Below, piece by piece: positions 1-7,523 of a stretch of 20,696 nucleotides of DNA (position 1 is its first letter; the number at the start of each line of letters is the position of its first letter). The DNA comes from Flammeovirgaceae bacterium (GTDB lineage Bacteria; Bacteroidota; Bacteroidia; Cytophagales; Cyclobacteriaceae), in the NCBI GenBank assembly GCA_003229495.1, contig QIEB01000541.1, positions 1-20,696 of the forward strand. Reading direction: 5' to 3'. Below the pieces are notes generated by a model. The model ran no database searches and had not been told where the DNA came from. It saw only the letters and a list, made by a program, of their open reading frames with translations. The translations under genes and the position numbers were made by a program.

Positions 1-1662
1 TACTATTTATTTATATATGAGACCTATAAAGACGTCCGGTTGGTAGGGGTCCCTCCGGAATCCATAGGTCGGTTTGGAGGTGAAACGGACAATTGGGAAT
101 GGCCCAGATATACTGGAGACTTCGCTCTTTTCAGGGTATATACTGCCCTGGGTGGCAAGCCTTCAGAGTATAGTCCAACAAATGTCCCGTTGAAATCATC
201 CTATCATTTGCCCATTTCTCTGGAAGGCGTCCAGGAGGGAGATTTTACACTGGTTATGGGCTATCCGGCCAAAACCAATAGACACTTGACCTCCCTTGGA
301 GTAAAATTCTCCATAGAAAATACCAACCCCCATAAAGTAAAAATTATACGGTGCAAAAAGAATGTTTTGGAAAGATATACCGCTAGGGATCCGGAAGTGA
401 AACTAAATTATAGTTCCCGGTACCTTGAATTGAGCAATTTGGAGAAATATTACCAGGGCCAGATTGAGGAAGCCAGAAATTATCAGGTTATCCGTGAAAA
501 AGAAAAACTTGAAGAAAAATTTAAGCTTTGGGACCGCCGAAATACGAAGCAAAATGACCGGTACAGTTCATTGTTTGAGAGGATCAGTAAAATATACTTA
601 GAGAGAAAAGAATATAATTTTTATAACATTTACCTGGTTGATGCAGTTTTTAGCTCGGAGCTCCTTTTATTTGCCTACCATTTTTCCGGACTGAATAAAC
701 CTCTGGCGGACAAATACCCTCCAAACGCTTATGAAGAAAAATTAACCGAATTAAAAAACCTCTCAAAGAGACATTTCAAGAATTATCATCCAAAAGTTGA
801 TCAGGAAATGACTGCTGCACTGGTGTCATTATTTTATAACAGCGTTCCCAAAGATCAACATCCGGAAATATTGAAGTCCTTGAGCAAAAATTATAGCGGT
901 GATTTCTCAAAGTGGAGCGCCAATATATTTAAGTCTTCCATGTTTTCTGATCCTGAAAAGATCCAGAATTTCCTTAGTGATCCTCATTTGAAAACTTTGA
1001 CTAAAGATCCTGGCTATCAGGTGATGAGGGGATTCTTAAAGCACTATTATGGAAATATAGCTTCAGAACTAAAAGAGAATGGTAGACAATTGAATGGTTT
1101 GCATAGGCTTTGGATAAATGGTCTACAAGAAATGCAGCCAAACATTGACCACTATTCAGATGCCAATGGAACATTAAGAATTTCCTGGGGAAAAGTGCAG
1201 GGATATCAAACCTCTGATGATAGATATTTACCATTCCAAACTACCCTATCAGGTCTGATGAATAAACAAGACCCCAATAACCCCGACTATCAGACCCCGG
1301 AAAAACTACATCGACTTTATCAATCCAAAGAATATGGCATTTATGGACAAGACGGAATAATGTCAGTAGCTTTCATTACGGATAACGATATTTCCGGTGG
1401 TAATTCCGGAAGTCCGGTACTGAACAGCCGGGGAGCGCTGGTAGGCATTGCATTTGATGGTAACAGGGAATCATTAGCCGGTGACTATTATTATAACCAA
1501 CAATTTCAAAGAAGTATTAATGTAGATATAAGATACGTCCTTTTTATCATTGACTACTACGCCGGTGCAAAACACCTCATTGATGAGATGACATTGGTAA
1601 AATCCACCGGTTCCTCAGATAGCCGGGTACCTAAAAACGTGATTCCTCACCTGGATAAATAG
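1..1662 (+). CDS. S46 family serine dipeptidyl peptidase, DPP7-like, 5'-truncated by the window edge
   Basis: The reading frame is open to base 1, so the gene starts upstream; 553 C-terminal residues are present of the roughly 700-730 usual for S46 peptidases. These exported enzymes release dipeptides from the N-terminus of peptides in the periplasm. The family signature GGETDNWEWPRYTGDF lies at bases 79-126; its final Asp (118-120) corresponds to the catalytic Asp. The nucleophile Ser is in GGNSGSP (codon 1405-1407). The catalytic His is in the missing part. The residue 18 positions after the Ser is Gly (FDGN), matching DPP7, which prefers hydrophobic P1, rather than DPP11, which has Arg there and cleaves after Asp/Glu. 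The C-terminal block RSINVDIRYVLFIIDYYAGA is also typical. A TTG at base 40 is not a real start, because homology continues upstream of it (YYLFIYETYKDVRLVG). Family assignment is firm; the specificity call rests on counting residues by eye. Confidence 0.95.
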   Translation, partial: YYLFIYETYKDVRLVGVPPESIGRFGGETDNWEWPRYTGDFALFRVYTALGGKPSEYSPTNVPLKSSYHLPISLEGVQEGDFTLVMGYPAKTNRHLTSLGVKFSIENTNPHKVKIIRCKKNVLERYTARDPEVKLNYSSRYLELSNLEKYYQGQIEEARNYQVIREKEKLEEKFKLWDRRNTKQNDRYSSLFERISKIYLERKEYNFYNIYLVDAVFSSELLLFAYHFSGLNKPLADKYPPNAYEEKLTELKNLSKRHFKNYHPKVDQEMTAALVSLFYNSVPKDQHPEILKSLSKNYSGDFSKWSANIFKSSMFSDPEKIQNFLSDPHLKTLTKDPGYQVMRGFLKHYYGNIASELKENGRQLNGLHRLWINGLQEMQPNIDHYSDANGTLRISWGKVQGYQTSDDRYLPFQTTLSGLMNKQDPNNPDYQTPEKLHRLYQSKEYGIYGQDGIMSVAFITDNDISGGNSGSPVLNSRGALVGIAFDGNRESLAGDYYYNQQFQRSINVDIRYVLFIIDYYAGAKHLIDEMTLVKSTGSSDSRVPKNVIPHLDK

Positions 1663-1937
1663 ATAATAAGGTATTTATCCATACATCGATTAAAATTCTT
1701 AAAATTTTTGGGTTACTTCCGCTGATTAAACCGTATATTATTATAGCTGACTGTAACTTTTGATCCTACTTTTAATTTAAGGCTAAGTAGGATAACGGAA
1801 ATGTCCAATTATACTAATATGTCAGAGCTTCCGGTCAACAAAGGACTAAATACCTCTTATTAAAGATTGAGCTCAATGGCATTGATTGAAGAATATGATA
1901 TGGCGTATATTTGTATCCCTGTTAAGAAGGGTTTGAA
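1663..1937. other. Intergenic region with a 9-bp inverted repeat and a 12-bp palindrome
   Basis: This 275-base gap has no convincing gene. It contains a perfect inverted repeat, ATCCTACTT at 1763-1771 with AAGTAGGAT at 1785-1793 (13-base loop, no T-run after it), and a 12-bp palindrome ATTGAGCTCAAT at 1866-1877 just upstream of the candidate promoter for the next gene. A 20-codon ORF at 1801-1863 is not supported. No clear terminator for the S46 gene is visible. Confidence 0.5.
1881..1913 (+). promoter_or_regulatory. Candidate Bacteroidota-type promoter for the gene at 1938
   Basis: The -7 box TATATTTG (1906-1913) matches TAnnTTTG exactly. ATTG at 1881-1884 can serve as the -33 box with 21 bases between them. 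Transcription would start near 1920, giving a very short leader that still includes the AAGAAGGG stretch (1924-1931), a good ribosome binding site for the ATG at 1938. A 12-bp palindrome ends 3 bases upstream of the -33 box. Confidence 0.5.
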
Positions 1938-2807
1938 ATGAAAAGAAGCACCGGCTTAAGTTCCAGGATGTCCAATTACGACTATGCAGGCAAGAAGAGC
2001 ACCTGGAAATGGACCCCAGCTAAAATAGCTGCATTTTCTATGTTTGGGTTAATGATTGGGACAATTATTTTTATGGAGTCCAACTCAAATAGAAATTCAT
2101 TCGAGACACCCGTGCTGGTAATAGAAGAGCCGTCTTTTTCGATAGAAACCAGCGATTTTGATAAAGAATATCAAGATTTCTTAAAGCGAGGCAAAAAAAT
2201 AGTTAATGAAGAGACCCTCGACAGTATTAGACAAATTAATACCAGCGCTACGATTCGACCACCAGAAAATAATACTCCCAACTTGAACAACCAGCCATCA
2301 AAAACCCCACCTGAACCAATAAAAAAAACTCCTGCACCTGTACATCTCCCTGTTCAAACTCCTGATGTAACAGCCGAGAATAACTTTGAGTTGATTGAAA
2401 TAACCCCACTTGTAAATAACAATACTTCATCTTTGAATTCAGGTCAAAATACTAATACTATCCAGGAACCGACCATCAAATCAAGCAACAATCTCACTAC
2501 CAGTACCTCAGACAATTTGCAGGTAGCTAAAGCAGGGGTCGATGATGATAAATCAATCACAGAGGAGTTTTACATAGAAGAAACCATCACCGGAACAATT
2601 GCCGCCGCCGCGGACAGGGTCCCTATTCAGGGAGTAACCGTCACGGTCAAAGGCACTAATAGAAAAGCTGTTTCAGATTCTAATGGTAGATATTCCATTA
2701 CCGTTCCAGGAGATCCACAACACCGGACCCTTCAGTATTTATTTCGTGGCAACGTAACTGAAAGGGATGTCTCACCCGGCACGGATGTTATTAACGTTCG
2801 TTTTTAG
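1938..2807 (+). CDS. Membrane-anchored protein with proline-rich stalk and C-terminal CarboxypepD_reg-like domain
   Basis: The 289 residues divide into a basic cytoplasmic N-terminus (1-27), one membrane segment (about 28-46, AAFSMFGLMIGTIIFM), a long low-complexity stretch rich in Pro, Thr, Asn and Ser (about 100-205, with PPEPIKKTPAPVHLPVQTP-type sequence at 124-142), and a C-terminal beta domain (about 213-289). That domain reads like a CarboxypepD_reg repeat: ITGTI..., IQGVTVTVKGT, SDSNGRYSITVPG, closing on a hydrophobic strand (VINVRF). In Bacteroidota this domain usually sits at the N-terminus of TonB-dependent receptors or in surface proteins. Membrane anchor, extended stalk and folded tip resemble TonB in plan, but no TonB C-terminal domain is present. 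The start is supported by AAGAAGGG upstream; Met11 is an alternative. It heads a + strand group with the next two genes (65-base gap). Function unknown; a periplasm-spanning envelope role is inference. Confidence 0.8.
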   Translation: MKRSTGLSSRMSNYDYAGKKSTWKWTPAKIAAFSMFGLMIGTIIFMESNSNRNSFETPVLVIEEPSFSIETSDFDKEYQDFLKRGKKIVNEETLDSIRQINTSATIRPPENNTPNLNNQPSKTPPEPIKKTPAPVHLPVQTPDVTAENNFELIEITPLVNNNTSSLNSGQNTNTIQEPTIKSSNNLTTSTSDNLQVAKAGVDDDKSITEEFYIEETITGTIAAAADRVPIQGVTVTVKGTNRKAVSDSNGRYSITVPGDPQHRTLQYLFRGNVTERDVSPGTDVINVRF

Positions 2808-2872
2808 ACCACTTTCATCAAATAAAATATTCAGTTTCATAATTTAGCACTGGTAGACCTGACATTAGGGTC

Positions 2873-3667
2873 ATGATTAAGTGTTTGATCCGGGCGTATG
2901 TTTGGATGTGTTCATTTGGCCTGTCCGCCCAAAGTCCGGAGGTTGATCAGGCCCCGGTTGGAACTGGTCCTTTTGTTTCAACTGAACAATCCCAATGGGC
3001 TCTATTTCGCAATATGGCGGGACTAGCGGAGTCCGATTCCTGGAGTATGGTATTAGCATACCGCTATCCTTACAATCTTAAAGAACTTCAGTCATTGTCT
3101 TGGGGAATAATAGTCCCCTCGAAACCCAACCTGGGTATCTCCATATTCCAGTCGGGTAGTAAACTCTTCCTTAACCAACAAATAGCTCTAAGCGGTTCGA
3201 AAAAAGTTGGCAGGCTTAATCTTGGTCTTCGAGTGAAGTATTGGAGGTTGACATTTACCGGTCAGGATCATCTTACCAGTTGGAGCGTGGCTGTCGGAAT
3301 GCAGGTCCAGCTAACTGAAAAGCTGGTCGCTGGGATATTTCTAAGCAACGTTACTCAAAATCTAATTGGTCAGGAGGAATTATTGCCTACAGTATGGTTC
3401 ACAGGAATAAATTATGACGCGTCACCCAAATTGCAGCTTAGCCTGGAGATAGGTCATAATTTAAGCTATTTATGGGAGTATAAGCTGGGGTTTGATTACC
3501 AATTAAAAGAAAATATTTCTGTTCGTAGTGGGTTCAACTCGTCCAACAGAGAAGGCCATTTCGGCCTGGGATTTAATATCAATAAAGTCCAAATAGATTA
3601 TGCCCTTGGTATTCAACTTTTACTGGGAATTTCTCACCAAGCTGGACTGATTTATTCATGGCCTTGA
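2873..3667 (+). CDS. Exported outer-membrane beta-barrel protein, PorV/UPF0164-like
   Basis: The 264-residue product starts with a probable signal peptide (1-20, ending GLSAQ). The mature part opens with WALFRNMAGLA (residues 42-52), close to the W-x-x-x-x-NPAGLA motif of PorV/FadL/UPF0164-type outer-membrane proteins. The rest is a series of amphipathic beta strands ending in WP. PorV-like proteins carry or shuttle substrates of the type IX secretion system, but several paralogous groups with no known role share the motif, so the T9SS link is only suggestive. A GGG sits 6 bases before the ATG. The last 10 bases overlap the start of the next gene, which suggests translational coupling and joint function with that larger barrel protein. 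It is shorter than PorV itself (typically near 390 residues), so orthology to PorV is unlikely. Confidence 0.7.
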   Translation: MIKCLIRAYVWMCSFGLSAQSPEVDQAPVGTGPFVSTEQSQWALFRNMAGLAESDSWSMVLAYRYPYNLKELQSLSWGIIVPSKPNLGISIFQSGSKLFLNQQIALSGSKKVGRLNLGLRVKYWRLTFTGQDHLTSWSVAVGMQVQLTEKLVAGIFLSNVTQNLIGQEELLPTVWFTGINYDASPKLQLSLEIGHNLSYLWEYKLGFDYQLKENISVRSGFNSSNREGHFGLGFNINKVQIDYALGIQLLLGISHQAGLIYSWP

Positions 3668-5712
3668 GTTTGTCCATTATAATAATCGCCTTGATCTTTC
3701 TGACTACCACATTAAAGAGTCAAAACCATCAAATGTTGGAGGAACTAATGGAGCAAGAACTTACAGATTTGGAGGAATCTACCATCGAAAACCAAACAAT
3801 CAATCAATCGTTGATAGAAGACATAAAGGCCGTGGATCTAAATAAAGCTAGTAACACACAACTAAATACTATTCCATGGTTGACTCCGGCACAAATCCAA
3901 AGTCTTCAAATGTATATAGCCCGATATGGCACCTTGGTTAGTATATACGAACTACAGGCTGTCCCTGGCTGGGATTTAGCAACAATTCGTCTGATAGAGC
4001 CACTTATTAAAGTAACTGAAACCGGCCCTTATCGTGATCCGAGGAACAGAGGGGAAAAGACTCGACAAGATGGTGGCTTAGAGTTTATGATAAGAGCAAA
4101 ACGACGACTGGAATTGTCCCGAGGCTATCAACTATCCGGCAATCAGGCCTTCCAGGGTTCTCCAATTTACCTGCTTAGTCGACTTCAGTATCGGAAAAAA
4201 GGGGATTTGAGTTTCGGGATAACCGCGGAAAAGGACCCTGGAGAAAGATTGCTATGGGATCCCAAAAAAAAACACTTTGGATCGGACTTTTTATCTATGT
4301 ATCTGATAATCGAAAATAAAGGAATTTTAAAACGTTTGGTAGTAGGTGATTTCCGAGTCCATTGGGACCAGGGTCTTGTGCTTAGCACCGGACTGAGTTT
4401 AGGAAAACAAGTAATTACCGGTCCAAGAAAAATTCATAGAGGACTGCTGCCTCATACCGGTACCATGGAAAATGGTTTTTTCCGTGGTACCGGTATGGAA
4501 ATTCAAATTGGATCTACCACAATCAGCTCCTTATATTCGCGTCGTTTGCTGGATGTTCAAATACTATTGGAAGATTCTGTGACCGGTCTTCCTAGAAGGG
4601 TTCCTTCAATAATTGAAAGCGGCCTTCACAGAACTTCCACAGAATTAGACAGACGGCAACAGTTACCTGAACAGGTATTTGGGCTTCACATACGTCAGAT
4701 TTGCAGCAGACGTCTGATCTTTGCCATCTCCGGAGTATACCGTGACTGGAAATGGCCACTTATACCCAAGATTAATAGCTACAATACATTTCGTTTTAGA
4801 GGAAAACACAATTACAACATCAGTGGTAGTATCGAATATGTATGGAAGAATATAAATACCTTCAGTCAATTTGCGATCAGCAAAAGTGGAGGATGGGGAG
4901 GTTTACTAGGTTTGATAGCCAGCTTATCACCTAAAGTTTCCACGACCCTTCATTTTAGAAATTATGAAAAGAACTTCCATGGGATATCGAGTAGTGCCTT
5001 TGGCAAAAGGTCCGGCAACATTAACGAACAGGGAATATACTGGGGCTTTCAGGTAACACCAAACATTCACTGGATCGTCGGGCTATCTGCCAATATATAC
5101 AAGTTCCCCGGCCTTACTAGCCTTTCGGATGGGCCGTCCACCGGTATTGAGCAAATGGTTCGTTGCCAGTATGTACCAAATAAAAAGTCCTATGTAAATC
5201 TATTTTGGAGAATCCGAACAAAACAAGTAAATGAAAAGCCGCCCCCATCAAAGTTAACCAGTGACCTTAATGAAGAAACCAAACATACTGTCGGTATTAG
5301 CGCCAAATGGCAAGGAGAATCCAATATTACCGTTCAAAGCCGATTGCAATACAGCCAGGTATTACTAAATACAACCAAAACTCAAGGGATGTTGGTAAGT
5401 AATCAGGTAAGTTTTGGCTTGAATTTGATAAAATTTACTATAAGTATGGCAATTTTTAATACCGAAAACTTTGATAACAGACAATACATTTATGAAAGAG
5501 ACTTCCCATTTAGTCTGTCAATCCCATTTTTTGATGGATTAGGCACCCGATGGTATTGCATGACACGGCTGAAAATCACCAACCAGGTGGATTTTTGGCT
5601 GCGAATTGCCCAAACAAACTACCAAAATCGGGATCAAATTGGTAGTGGCCCCAACACTATCGATGGGTCAAAAAGGACGGATTTGAGCTTTCAAATACGA
5701 TATAAATTGTAG
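3658..5712 (+). CDS. Exported helix-hairpin-helix protein with a large predicted beta-barrel
   Basis: The 684-residue product has a signal sequence (1-21, hydrophobic SLSIIIIALIFLTTTL), an acidic helical segment (about 25-57), a ComEA-like helix-hairpin-helix region (about 58-118: DLNKASNTQLNTIPWL, then YELQAVPGWD), and some 560 residues of beta-rich sequence with alternating hydrophobic positions. Conserved-looking marks in the latter are EKDPGE (191-196) and VVGDFRVHWDQGLVLSTG (228-245), which I recognise from a widespread but uncharacterised Bacteroidota family of long HhH proteins. HhH motifs usually bind DNA without sequence specificity; here the domain would sit on an exported protein, so DNA or protein binding at the envelope is possible but unproven. 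The ATG lies inside the preceding gene (10-base overlap). An unusually strong hairpin is embedded at 4453-4497. No enzyme motif is visible. Confidence 0.8.
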   Translation: MALSLSIIIIALIFLTTTLKSQNHQMLEELMEQELTDLEESTIENQTINQSLIEDIKAVDLNKASNTQLNTIPWLTPAQIQSLQMYIARYGTLVSIYELQAVPGWDLATIRLIEPLIKVTETGPYRDPRNRGEKTRQDGGLEFMIRAKRRLELSRGYQLSGNQAFQGSPIYLLSRLQYRKKGDLSFGITAEKDPGERLLWDPKKKHFGSDFLSMYLIIENKGILKRLVVGDFRVHWDQGLVLSTGLSLGKQVITGPRKIHRGLLPHTGTMENGFFRGTGMEIQIGSTTISSLYSRRLLDVQILLEDSVTGLPRRVPSIIESGLHRTSTELDRRQQLPEQVFGLHIRQICSRRLIFAISGVYRDWKWPLIPKINSYNTFRFRGKHNYNISGSIEYVWKNINTFSQFAISKSGGWGGLLGLIASLSPKVSTTLHFRNYEKNFHGISSSAFGKRSGNINEQGIYWGFQVTPNIHWIVGLSANIYKFPGLTSLSDGPSTGIEQMVRCQYVPNKKSYVNLFWRIRTKQVNEKPPPSKLTSDLNEETKHTVGISAKWQGESNITVQSRLQYSQVLLNTTKTQGMLVSNQVSFGLNLIKFTISMAIFNTENFDNRQYIYERDFPFSLSIPFFDGLGTRWYCMTRLKITNQVDFWLRIAQTNYQNRDQIGSGPNTIDGSKRTDLSFQIRYKL
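4453..4497 (+). repeat. Near-perfect 20-bp inverted repeat inside the HhH/barrel gene
   Basis: The arms at 4453-4472 and 4478-4497 are complementary over 20 positions, with one T-G wobble (4466 against 4484) and a 5-base loop (TGGTT). Each arm holds ACCGGT and GGTACC. In the mRNA it would form a very stable stem in mid-gene. The encoded peptide (HTGTMENGFFRGTGM) fits the surrounding protein, so the reading frame is not disturbed. Confidence 0.85.
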
Positions 5713-5866
5713 TATGCTGACATATAATTGTACATAACGAATAGATACCGTTAACATTGTGAATCGTGCCTAGAAAACCTTACATGTGAGGGGAAGGTCT
5801 GAAAATGGGATAGTTTGTTGACCATTATTTGGGGATATTCGTTATAGTTTAACAAATACTAAGGCT
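5713..5866. other. Intergenic region with a short hairpin and no clear promoter
   Basis: It lies between the HhH/barrel gene and a candidate small ORF. CCTTACATGTGAGG (5778-5791) is a near-palindrome with one wobble pair. TTG at 5818-5820 and TATAGTTT at 5843-5850 are a loose promoter-like pair (22-base spacing, imperfect -7 box) that could drive the small ORF at 5867. No terminator with a T-run is visible for the upstream operon. Confidence 0.3.
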
Positions 5867-5971
5867 ATGTTAGGAGTATTTTTAGGTTTATTTATCGGTT
5901 GTTCACTAGTGACCATTGGAATAGTGTATGTGATCTCAAGATATGTAGATCAACTATTTGATCGCCTCTAG
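5867..5971 (+). CDS. Candidate 34-residue single-pass membrane protein
   Basis: An ATG ORF of 34 codons begins MLGVFLGLFIGCSLVTIGIV and ends in a short polar tail (SRYVDQLFDRL). The first 23 or so residues would span a membrane, with Gly spacing typical of small packed helices; the tail looks amphipathic. It sits alone in a 399-base gap and is followed 25 bases later by a strong terminator, so a short + strand transcript covering it is plausible. The ribosome binding site is weak (AAGG at 5861-5864, only 2 bases from the ATG). I do not recognise a family. It could be a chance ORF, or the transcript could be a small RNA. Confidence 0.4.
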   Translation: MLGVFLGLFIGCSLVTIGIVYVISRYVDQLFDRL

Positions 5972-5996
5972 TTAAGTTAGACAGGTGTATGAATGA

Positions 5997-6040
5997 AAAT
6001 AAAAAAGCCCTGCAGTATATACTGCAGGGCTTTTTTATTT
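5997..6040. terminator. Perfect 44-bp palindrome, bidirectional terminator
   Basis: Bases 5997-6040 are exactly self-complementary: an A-rich flank, GCCCTGCAGTA and its mirror image, and a T-rich flank. Read in either direction it gives a GC-rich stem followed by six Ts, so it should stop transcription from the left (small ORF at 5867) and from xerD on the minus strand. Confidence 0.9.
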
Positions 6041-6111
6041 AGTAAACCACAATACTAAACGAGTATCGACTACTCTTTAGGTGGTGAAGCTATCCTGATC
6101 CCCTGGGTCTC

Positions 6112-7011
6112 TCAACTCCTAGGATGAAACTCGGTGATAACCTGGCGCAAGTAATCCCGGTCCAGATGTGTATAAATCTCAGTAGTAGTTATTGATTCAT
6201 GCCCGAGCATTTGTTGAACCGCTCTCAAATCAGCTCCTCCCTCTAACAGGTGAGTGGCAAAACTATGCCGGAAGGTATGTGGACTGATCGATTTTTTAAG
6301 TCCTGCGCTGGCTACAAGTTCCTTAACAATATTATATACCGAAACGCGCGATAAGGTGGTGCCCCGTCGATTCAAAAATACCACTTTATCATGTCCTGGT
6401 CTTAATGGGATGTGCGTTCGAACATCTCTAATGTAGATATCGAGGTACTTAAGAGCCGAATTACCAATAGGAACAAGTCGCTCTTTATTTCCCTTTCCAA
6501 GGACCCGGAGAAACCCAATATCTGCATGGATATCAGCAATTTTTAACGATAATAATTCGCTAACCCGTAACCCCGAACTATAGAGCGTCTCGATAATTGC
6601 CCTGTTTCTGGTGCCTTCAGGCGTTGAATGGTCTATGAGTCTGAGCAACAAATCAATTTCTGAAACACTCAGGATATCCGGGAGTTTGCGTCCAAGCCTT
6701 GGACTCTCCAGAAGTGTTGTTGGATCCTGTTCAATCAGGTCCTCAAAGAGTAAGAATCTATAAAAAGACTTTACCCCTGAAATAATTCGGGCCTGGGAGC
6801 GGGAAGCAATACCCATCCCACCTAAATATTCCAGAAATTTTTTTAGTTCGGAGCTGGAAACATTTAAAGGCGAAATTCCTTTATTGTCAACATCCAGGTA
6901 TTGAGCCAGTTTACTTATATCACTAAGATAAGCACTTACTGAATGGGTTGACATAGATCGCTCCAGTTGTAAAAAGTGTTTGAATTGCTCTATGGCTTCT
7001 TTCCAAGTCAT
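6112..7011 (-). CDS. xerD: Tyrosine site-specific recombinase XerD
   Basis: XerD acts with XerC at the chromosomal dif site to resolve chromosome dimers. The catalytic set is complete: with the start chosen here, Arg149 (SGLRVSEL), Lys173 (GKGNKERLVP), His245 and Arg248 (SPHTFRHSFATH), His271 (LGHESITTTEIY) and Tyr280, each one residue beyond the E. coli XerD positions. The frame extends upstream to an ATG at 7050, which would add 13 hydrophobic residues (MDILIFIFIPLVV) not expected on a DNA-binding protein; the ATG at 7011 gives 299 residues, against 298 in E. coli. The N-terminal SAM-like domain (MTWKEAIEQFKHFLQLERSMS) starts right at this Met. It diverges from aroQ with 69 bases between starts and ends near the palindromic terminator at 5997-6040. 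XerD rather than XerC is judged from the overall sequence and is fairly secure. Confidence 0.93.
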   Translation of the reverse strand: MTWKEAIEQFKHFLQLERSMSTHSVSAYLSDISKLAQYLDVDNKGISPLNVSSSELKKFLEYLGGMGIASRSQARIISGVKSFYRFLLFEDLIEQDPTTLLESPRLGRKLPDILSVSEIDLLLRLIDHSTPEGTRNRAIIETLYSSGLRVSELLSLKIADIHADIGFLRVLGKGNKERLVPIGNSALKYLDIYIRDVRTHIPLRPGHDKVVFLNRRGTTLSRVSVYNIVKELVASAGLKKSISPHTFRHSFATHLLEGGADLRAVQQMLGHESITTTEIYTHLDRDYLRQVITEFHPRS

Positions 7012-7080
7012 TACTACCAGTGGAATAAAGATAAAAATTAAGATATCCAAAAATGATTTATATGATTTATATTTATCTCC

Positions 7081-7506
7081 ATGAAAATTAGCGTAATCAA
7101 CGGCCCAAATCTCAATCTTCTTGGAATTAGAGAAAAATCAGTTTATGGAGAGCAAGCATTTGAAGATTATTTTGAACAGCTACAACAAGATTTTCCAGAG
7201 GTTGAGATAAGCTTTTTTCAATCCAATGTGGAAGGTGAGTTGATCAATAAACTTCATCTGGTAGGGTTTGATCACCAAGGGATTATCTTGAACGCTGGAG
7301 GTTATACCCATACTTCTGTGGCAATTTCTGATGCCATCGCGGCAATTACAACTCCTGTTGTTGAGGTGCATATTTCTAATGTACATGCGCGTGAACAATA
7401 TCGTCATCAAAGTCTTATTAGTAAAAACTGTGTGGGTGTAATTGCAGGTTTTGGATTAGAAAGCTATAAACTAGCCCTACAGTATCTGACAGGATCGGAA
7501 AACTAA
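7081..7506 (+). CDS. aroQ: Type II 3-dehydroquinate dehydratase
   Basis: This cytoplasmic enzyme converts 3-dehydroquinate to 3-dehydroshikimate, the third step of the shikimate pathway to aromatic amino acids and to chorismate for menaquinone. The 141 residues match the usual 140-150. Visible motifs are NGPNLNLLG (7-15), the lid Arg17 and catalytic Tyr22 (VYGEQ), FQSNVEGELIN (46-56), NAGGYTHTSVAISDA (71-85) and VEVHISNVHARE (94-105) with catalytic His97. The ATG follows a tandem pair of ATGATTTAT repeats (7053-7070) and TATCTCC; no Shine-Dalgarno is evident. rnhA follows after 17 bases and is probably cotranscribed. The enzyme type is not in doubt. Confidence 0.97.
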   Translation: MKISVINGPNLNLLGIREKSVYGEQAFEDYFEQLQQDFPEVEISFFQSNVEGELINKLHLVGFDHQGIILNAGGYTHTSVAISDAIAAITTPVVEVHISNVHAREQYRHQSLISKNCVGVIAGFGLESYKLALQYLTGSEN

Positions 7507-7523
7507 ACCCAATCTATTAGCAA

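Noticed and set aside
1801..1863. 20-codon ORF beginning ATGTCCAATTA, an 11-mer repeated at 1968-1978
   Set aside because: Too short, no family, no good ribosome binding site; the shared 11-mer is within what AT-rich sequence could give by chance.
5997..6040. Perfect palindrome near xerD considered as a dif or attachment site
   Set aside because: The GC-rich stem with flanking A and T runs is a classic two-way terminator, and it lacks the two distinct 11-bp half sites with a short central region expected of dif.
6061..6075. GAGTA/TACTC hairpin between xerD and the palindrome
   Set aside because: Five-bp stem without a T-run; the stronger terminator next to it explains transcription end.
7012..7050. 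Longer XerD with 13 extra hydrophobic N-terminal residues
   Set aside because: The extension is unlike XerD and the downstream ATG gives catalytic positions one residue from those of E. coli XerD.
7053..7070. Tandem ATGATTTAT repeat between xerD and aroQ
   Set aside because: Only two copies in very AT-rich DNA; no matching copies noticed elsewhere and no promoter element it clearly supplies.
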